From Nitrospinota bacterium (GTDB lineage Bacteria > UBA8248): a DNA stretch of 9,880 nucleotides. The DNA is taken from contig DNYS01000053.1 in the NCBI GenBank assembly GCA_003506735.1, forward strand, positions 7,287-17,166, written 5' to 3'. Made by a program: the position numbers and the translations under genes. Of this stretch, positions 6,097-9,880 are shown piece by piece. Each line of letters begins with the position of its first letter. The first letter of the stretch is position 1. The notes beneath the pieces were generated by a model. The model was not told where the DNA came from and did not search any database. It saw only the letters and a list, made by a program, of their open reading frames with translations.

Positions 6097-6143
6097 CCGG
6101 GCGGCAGGAGGGAGCCTGCGGGGAGCCTCTATCGTCCGCCCGG
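6097..6143 (+). other. Potential RNA hairpin in the amidohydrolase leader
   Basis: CCGGGCGG (6097-6104) pairs with CCGCCCGG (6136-6143), an 8-bp perfect stem enclosing 31 nt. The enclosed part contains a small inner hairpin (CAGG/CCTG) and a repeated AGCCT. No T-tract follows, so it is not an intrinsic terminator. It could be a structured 5' leader, or GC-rich coincidence. Confidence 0.3.
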
Positions 6144-6232
6144 TTTGCGGTGGCCCCGCCGTTTGGATAACGTAAGCCATTCCGAAAAATTTCCCGAAAA
6201 CCGTGTTCATTCTCCAGGAGGCAACCAGCGCG

Positions 6233-7219
6233 ATGCGAATCGATGTCCACAATCATTTCTACCCCCAAGCCTATCTGGACGAGGTAGCCCGCCTCGGTGG
6301 GGCGGTGCGGCTCGAGGAAGACAAGAGCGGCAGGCGGGTGTTTACCATACGGGGGGTGCCGGTCGTCCATATTTCGCCTCCTCAGCTCGACCCCGAACTC
6401 CGCATCCGGGACATGGACGCCTGCGGGGTGGACATGCAGATGCTCTCCCTCACCATGCCCCATGTCTACCTCTGGGAGCCCCGGGCCGGGCTGGCGCTCT
6501 CCCAGGCGGTGAACGACGCATTCGCCGAGATCGTCTCGCGCCACCCGGATCGATTCACGGCCGCCTGCGCCGTTCCGCTCCAGGACCCCCGCCTCGCCAT
6601 CGAGGAGCTCGAGCGCGCGGTCGAAAAACTGGGATTCCGGGCGGTCTACGCGATTACGAACATCGACGGGAAGGGAATCCACGAGCACGATCTCTGGCCC
6701 TTTTATGAGCGGGTGGCTGAGCTGGGGATCCCGCTTTTTATCCACCCGTTCCTGCCGCCCGGGGCGGACGAGATGCGCGATTTCTGGCTCCAGACCGTTC
6801 TCGGCGTCCTGTTCGAGAGCGCGCTGACGGCGGCGCGCTTCGCCTTTAGCGGCCTGCTCGATGCCGTACCCGAATTAAAACTAGTGGTTCCCCATATCGG
6901 GGGCCTGATCCCCTATTCGCTGGGCCGCCTCGACAAGGGGTTTCGGACCCATGCTGCGTGCAGCGAATTAATCAAAAAGCCCCCGAGCGAGTATTTGAAA
7001 AATATTTATATCGACTCGGTCGCTTTCGAGCGCGAGGCGCTTCAATTCGCCGTCGGGCGCTGGGGCGCCGGGCGAGTGATGCTCGGGAGCGATTACCCCC
7101 AGGCGATGGGAGAGCTGGACACCTGTGTCGCCGACGTGGAGGGGCTCGACCTGCCCGAAGCGGAAAAAGAGATGATCCGGGGCGGAAACGCCCAAAAGTT
7201 ATTGGGGCTTCCCGCCTAG
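6233..7219 (+). CDS. Amidohydrolase-2 family protein of the ACMSD (aminocarboxymuconate-semialdehyde decarboxylase-like) type
   Basis: A 328-residue TIM-barrel enzyme, intact. It opens directly with the first metal-binding strand, MRIDVHNHFYP (H6, H8). Further ligands are H171 (LFIHPF), H221 (VVPHIGG) and D287 (MLGSDYP), the complete set of ACMSD-like enzymes, and the length fits that family. ATG 6233 is chosen over the in-frame GTG at 6203 because family members begin at this strand; the ribosome site CAGGAGG at 6215-6221 is 11 nt upstream, a little far. It probably decarboxylates or hydrolyses an unsaturated or aromatic carboxylic acid in the cytoplasm, perhaps downstream of ring cleavage; the substrate is unknown. 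Compared with the amidohydrolase at 2473-3663 it has HxH instead of ExH and lacks the basic tails, so the two are distant paralogues rather than a recent duplication. Confidence 0.9.
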   Translation: MRIDVHNHFYPQAYLDEVARLGGAVRLEEDKSGRRVFTIRGVPVVHISPPQLDPELRIRDMDACGVDMQMLSLTMPHVYLWEPRAGLALSQAVNDAFAEIVSRHPDRFTAACAVPLQDPRLAIEELERAVEKLGFRAVYAITNIDGKGIHEHDLWPFYERVAELGIPLFIHPFLPPGADEMRDFWLQTVLGVLFESALTAARFAFSGLLDAVPELKLVVPHIGGLIPYSLGRLDKGFRTHAACSELIKKPPSEYLKNIYIDSVAFEREALQFAVGRWGAGRVMLGSDYPQAMGELDTCVADVEGLDLPEAEKEMIRGGNAQKLLGLPA

Positions 7220-7314
7220 CTGCGGGTTTAACCGATTCGGGCGGAGGCGGGCCGGTGGCGATTCGGGTTGTGATCCCCGCCCTGGACGCTCCGCCCTGAA
7301 TGAGGGTTCCTTTT

Positions 7315-7343
7315 CGGCACTGCCCGTGCCGTATTTCCTTTTT
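7315..7343 (+). terminator. Probable intrinsic terminator after the ACMSD-like gene
   Basis: CGGCAC (7315-7320) pairs with GTGCCG (7326-7331) around a 5-nt loop, and is followed by TATTTCCTTTTT (7332-7343). It lies about 95 nt after the amidohydrolase stop and runs into the stop codon of the convergent dehydrogenase. The stem is short and the T-tract is interrupted by CC, so strength is uncertain. The 7220-7314 stretch before it holds no gene, only a 9-bp direct repeat (CGATTCGGG twice). Confidence 0.5.
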
Positions 7344-8376
7344 AATCCATCACGATTGCGGCGCGTCCGGTGATCAGTCCCGCTTCGAGGCGGGCATGAA
7401 CCTTTTCGGCCTCCTCGAGTTTGTAGATTTCGGTGACAAAAGGCCATACCTCCCCGCGCGCCACGAGATCGAGCGAGTCCCTGATCTCCTGTTTGGTAAA
7501 CGAGCGGCTGCCCATGAGTTCAAGTTCCTTGGCGAGCATGGCTCCGGCCGAGACCCGGAAGGGCTCGGGTGTGTTGCCGCCCAGGGTGACCAGGCGGCCC
7601 CCCCGGCCGAGGGCTTCGGTGGCGGTCTCCAGGGTAGTGGGGGTGGAGACGAAATCGATCGCCACGTCGAGGCCGCGCCCCCCGGTGAACTCTGCCAGGG
7701 CCTCGGCGACGTTGTCCCTGGAGCCGTCGATGACGGCCTCGGCGCCCATCTCACGGCATTTGCCGAGTTTTTCGGGAACGATGTCCACCGCGACGACGCG
7801 GGCATGGGCCCAGCGGGCGAGCATGACCATATGAATTCCGACGCCGCCGCCCGCCCCGAATACGGCGACCGTCTCGAGCGGGGCGATGCGCGCCCGGCGC
7901 ACCACCTTGTAGGGGGTGACGATGGCGTCGCAGATGACGGCGATCTCGGCCGGGTGCTGCTTGTGGTCGAGCGCCTCGGGCACCTTCACGAAGGTACGCG
8001 CCGGCAACTTTATATACTCGGCATAGCCGCCATCGACGTGGCGGCCGACGAAGCCGGCGAGGTTGTCGCACAACGGCTCGCGGTCGGCCCGGCACCATTT
8101 GCAGTAGCCGCAGGTGATATAGGCGTGGGTGGTCACATGGCCGCCGACCGCGTAGCCGTCGACACCGGCGCCGATCTCGACGATCTCGCCGAGGATTTCA
8201 TGGCCGATCACCCGCGGCAAGGTCGCGTCCGTGCGCCCGCGCACGGCGTGGTGGATGGTCAGCCCCGATCCGCAGGCCAGCACCCGGGCCACGATCTCAC
8301 CCTGACCGGCCACCGGATCCGGCAGTTCCTCGAGCTCCAGCGGCGTATCCGGCGCATGCAGCACCATCGCTTTCAT
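7342..8376 (-). CDS. Zinc-binding medium-chain alcohol dehydrogenase
   Basis: A 344-residue MDR-superfamily dehydrogenase, intact. ATG 8376-8374 follows GGGAGGA by 5 nt. Catalytic zinc ligands fit C35 (LACGSG), H59-E60 (GHEILGEIVEIGAG) and C149 or D150 (VICDAIVTPY). The structural zinc lobe has four cysteines, C89, C92, C95 and C103 (CGYCKWCRADREPLC). The Rossmann loop is GAGGGVG (174-180), with a following VVAVDI whose Asp favours NAD+ over NADP+. The usual CG.CHTD after the first ligand is replaced by CGSGLTIHHA, so it belongs to a less common branch; Had-like enzymes of aromatic acid breakdown are one possibility, but this is a guess. It would oxidise a secondary or ring alcohol. It converges on the ACMSD-like gene and is divergent from the VOC gene, with which it may share control. 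Confidence 0.9.
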   Translation of the reverse strand: MKAMVLHAPDTPLELEELPDPVAGQGEIVARVLACGSGLTIHHAVRGRTDATLPRVIGHEILGEIVEIGAGVDGYAVGGHVTTHAYITCGYCKWCRADREPLCDNLAGFVGRHVDGGYAEYIKLPARTFVKVPEALDHKQHPAEIAVICDAIVTPYKVVRRARIAPLETVAVFGAGGGVGIHMVMLARWAHARVVAVDIVPEKLGKCREMGAEAVIDGSRDNVAEALAEFTGGRGLDVAIDFVSTPTTLETATEALGRGGRLVTLGGNTPEPFRVSAGAMLAKELELMGSRSFTKQEIRDSLDLVARGEVWPFVTEIYKLEEAEKVHARLEAGLITGRAAIVMD

Positions 8377-8391
8377 GGCGTCCTCCCTCGT

Positions 8392-8450
8392 TTTTTTGGT
8401 TGCAAGCCATTGTGACCGGTCCGGCCGCGCGGGCAAGATTTTTTGGTTGC
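8392..8450. repeat. 12-bp direct repeat TTTTTTGGTTGC
   Basis: TTTTTTGGTTGC occurs at 8392-8403 and again at 8439-8450, 47 bp apart start to start, on either side of the putative dehydrogenase promoter. The spacing is between four and five helical turns, so two bound proteins would not be in perfect phase. Only the exact identity of the two copies is certain. Confidence 0.6.
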
Positions 8451-8453
8451 GTA

Positions 8454-8468
8454 GCGGCAACTTGCCGC
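8454..8468. promoter_or_regulatory. Perfect 7-1-7 palindrome, candidate operator
   Basis: GCGGCAA C TTGCCGC is an exact 15-bp palindrome, 18 bp upstream of the possible -35 box of the dehydrogenase gene and adjacent to the second copy of the direct repeat. Size and symmetry suit a dimeric repressor or activator (TetR, GntR or LysR-like). No regulator gene is next to it in this window. Confidence 0.5.
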
Positions 8469-8672
8469 GTCGGCGTCAAGGGTTCCGGCGAGGCCGGAAA
8501 AGGTCTGGCGGGCCTGGCCGGCTTAGCCGGGCGCGGTTCGGCCTTGTAATGCCCCTTGCCTCGCGGACGGCTTTGGGCCACGCTCGCGCTACCGTGAGAG
8601 CTCTACAGGGGGACTCCCGGTCGATTTTCGGGTCCGGCTTCCGACACAACGAACACTATTTGGAGGAATGCC

Positions 8673-9880
8673 ATGTCAGTTGCGGCATCCGTTGACTTCG
8701 AGCTCACCCCACCGGCGGTGATGTTCAGCCATTTCGGCATCAATTGCGACGACGCCGACAAGCTCGAGGATTTCTACACCCGCGTGCTCGGCTTCTGCGT
8801 CAGCGACCACGGGATGATCAACAAGGATACCAACCGCATCATTTTCATGACCCGGCGGCCGCGCGAGCATCACCAGTTCGTACTCGCCAGCGGCCGGTCG
8901 TCGTCCGACGCCTCGACCGTCAGCGAGACCGGCTTCAAGGCGCCCGACCTCGATGCGTTGCGCGAAACCAAGGCGGCTGTCGAGGCCGAGGCCGAGGTCA
9001 GCGACATCGTCGCCATCGATCACGGCATTTCCTGGACCCTCTATTTCCGCGATCCCGAGGGCATCCGCTGCACGATCTCGGTCGAGACCGGGCACTACGT
9101 GCCGCAGCCGGCCGCCTGGCCGCTCGATCTTGCGGCCCGCGACGACGACATTCGGCGCACCACCGAAGACCGCTGCAAGGCGACGCCGGGCTATCTGCCG
9201 CGCCGCGCCTGGCGGGCGGAAAAAGAAGCGCAGTTCCGGGCCGAAAACCGCCTGACCGACGAGGGGCCGGAGACCGGCAACGCCGACCCGGATTTCGGGC
9301 GGCCCTACGATCCGGCCCGCATCCTGGTCCGCCCGACGGAAAACAGCATGGCGCCGCCGCGGATCGCGCAGGCCCATTGCGGTTTCAAGGTCGCGGATAT
9401 GGACATGATGGTCACGTTCTACGATTCCGTACTCGGTTATGCAGTCACGGACCGCGGCACCATGCCGGCGATCGGCACCGAGCCCGAGCGCGCGTACGCC
9501 TATCTCAGCCGCGATCCCGACGAGCACCATCAGATCATCCTGGTGTCGGGCCGCGACAGGGACGCGCCGACCAGCGTCAACCAGCTCAGCCTGCGTATCC
9601 TGTCGCTCGACGAGCTGCGCCGCATGGAGCGCGAGCTCGAAGCCCATCCGGCCATCGGCAAACTGCGCACCACCTGCCATGGCAACTCGTTTTCGATCTA
9701 CTTCCCCGATCCCGAGGGCAATGTCGTCGAACTGGCGGTCGAATCGGTGTGGTACGTGCCGGCGCCGCACGGCGCGCCCCTGGACCTGTCGTGGAGCGAC
9801 GAAAAGCTGCTCGAGTGGGCGGAGGATCACTGCCGCGAGACGCCCGGCTTCATGATGCGCGCCGACTGGAAAAAACAGGC
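8673..9880 (+). CDS. Tandem two-domain VOC / extradiol-dioxygenase-like protein (3' end beyond window)
   Basis: The open frame runs from ATG 8673 (GGAGGA 5 nt upstream) past the right edge; 402 codons are visible. It holds two homologous units of about 210 residues. Each starts with a VOC strand (SHFGINC, H20; AHCGFKV, H235) followed by FY..VLG. Each then has EHHQ (H66-H67; H285-H286), DPEG, a YVP.P...PLDL segment, and a tail C..TPG followed by R..W (TPGYLPRRAW; TPGFMMRADW). The second unit keeps the metal triad: H235, H285 or H286, and E353 (DPEGNVVELAVE). In the first the Glu position is Thr134 (DPEGIRCTI), so it is probably not a metal site. This matches type I extradiol dioxygenases such as BphC, where only the C-terminal domain binds iron. 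Ring cleavage of a catechol-like substrate is plausible but unproven; both units duplicate the tail as well as the domain. Confidence 0.85.
   Translation, partial: MSVAASVDFELTPPAVMFSHFGINCDDADKLEDFYTRVLGFCVSDHGMINKDTNRIIFMTRRPREHHQFVLASGRSSSDASTVSETGFKAPDLDALRETKAAVEAEAEVSDIVAIDHGISWTLYFRDPEGIRCTISVETGHYVPQPAAWPLDLAARDDDIRRTTEDRCKATPGYLPRRAWRAEKEAQFRAENRLTDEGPETGNADPDFGRPYDPARILVRPTENSMAPPRIAQAHCGFKVADMDMMVTFYDSVLGYAVTDRGTMPAIGTEPERAYAYLSRDPDEHHQIILVSGRDRDAPTSVNQLSLRILSLDELRRMERELEAHPAIGKLRTTCHGNSFSIYFPDPEGNVVELAVESVWYVPAPHGAPLDLSWSDEKLLEWAEDHCRETPGFMMRADWKKQ

Larger units (their letters stand above)
8377..8672. promoter_or_regulatory. Divergent regulatory region between the dehydrogenase and VOC genes
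   Basis: No gene is seen in these 296 bp. For the dehydrogenase (-) a possible promoter is TTGCCC (8436-8431), a 16-bp spacer, and CACAAT (8414-8409). Upstream of it lies a 7-1-7 palindrome, and a 12-bp direct repeat flanks it. Short perfect palindromes GACCGGTC (8414-8421) and AGAGCTCT (8597-8604) also occur. For the VOC gene the ribosome site GGAGGA at 8662-8667 is clear, but no good promoter was found. Confidence 0.4.

Noticed and set aside
7300..8415. 371-codon + strand open frame opposite the zinc dehydrogenase
   Set aside because: The - strand has the four-cysteine zinc lobe and Rossmann loop; this frame is its complement.
8676..9830. 384-codon - strand open frame at the right end
   Set aside because: It is the shadow of the VOC gene, whose + strand frame has two recognisable domains and a good ribosome site.
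7220..9880. Foreign origin of the dehydrogenase-VOC pair from codon use
   Set aside because: Glycine codons differ from the ACMSD-like gene (GGC versus GGG) but match the first amidohydrolase and SDR, so the contrast is not consistent.

Overview
This is a GC-rich bacterial chromosomal segment (environmental or metagenomic in character) with densely packed genes on both strands, clear Shine-Dalgarno sites and intrinsic terminators. TGA, TAA and TAG all serve as ordinary stops. I see no rRNA, tRNA, CRISPR array or insertion sequence. The mix of amidohydrolase-2 enzymes, an enoyl-reductase-like SDR, a zinc alcohol dehydrogenase and a tandem VOC (extradiol-dioxygenase-type) protein suits a heterotroph that degrades aromatic or other organic acids. 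No marker here fixes the taxon.

Left part (1-2472): the 3' end of an unidentified + strand gene meets two - strand genes for exported proteins. One is a six-repeat Kelch beta-propeller protein and the other a UlaG-like metallo-beta-lactamase-fold protein. Both are broken as written: Kelch by a net 2-base loss, and MBL by an in-frame TGA, a 1-base loss and an in-frame TAG. A strong terminator lies between them. A 453-bp AT-rich intergenic region separates the MBL gene from the divergent amidohydrolase.

Centre (2473-5224): an intact amidohydrolase-2 enzyme with an ExH metal motif and lysine-rich ends faces a compact - strand operon. The operon has its own MerR-type promoter (20-bp spacer, near-perfect dyad), then a MerR-family regulator with three metal-ligand-like cysteines, a 42-residue peptide with an N-terminal CxxCxC motif, and an unrecognised ~131-codon gene interrupted by tandem TGA codons. 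A terminator closes it. This is the part of the window most likely to be an undescribed system: an autoregulated metal-responsive cassette with a cysteine-rich mini-protein.

Right part (4890-9880): a FabI/FabL-like SDR on the - strand is followed after 7 nt by a small, frameshifted membrane-protein gene. Divergent from the SDR is a second amidohydrolase of the ACMSD type (HxH). A zinc-dependent medium-chain dehydrogenase (-) converges on it. Across a ~300-bp regulatory gap with a 7-1-7 palindrome and 12-bp direct repeats, the dehydrogenase is divergent from a two-domain VOC protein that runs off the window. Only the second VOC domain keeps the full His/His/Glu metal triad, as in two-domain extradiol dioxygenases.

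Four of twelve genes carry lesions, all in the left half and all on the - strand. Real gene decay and assembly or sequencing error cannot be told apart from the sequence alone. The enzymes on the right could form an oxidative/decarboxylating catabolic set, but no substrate can be assigned.
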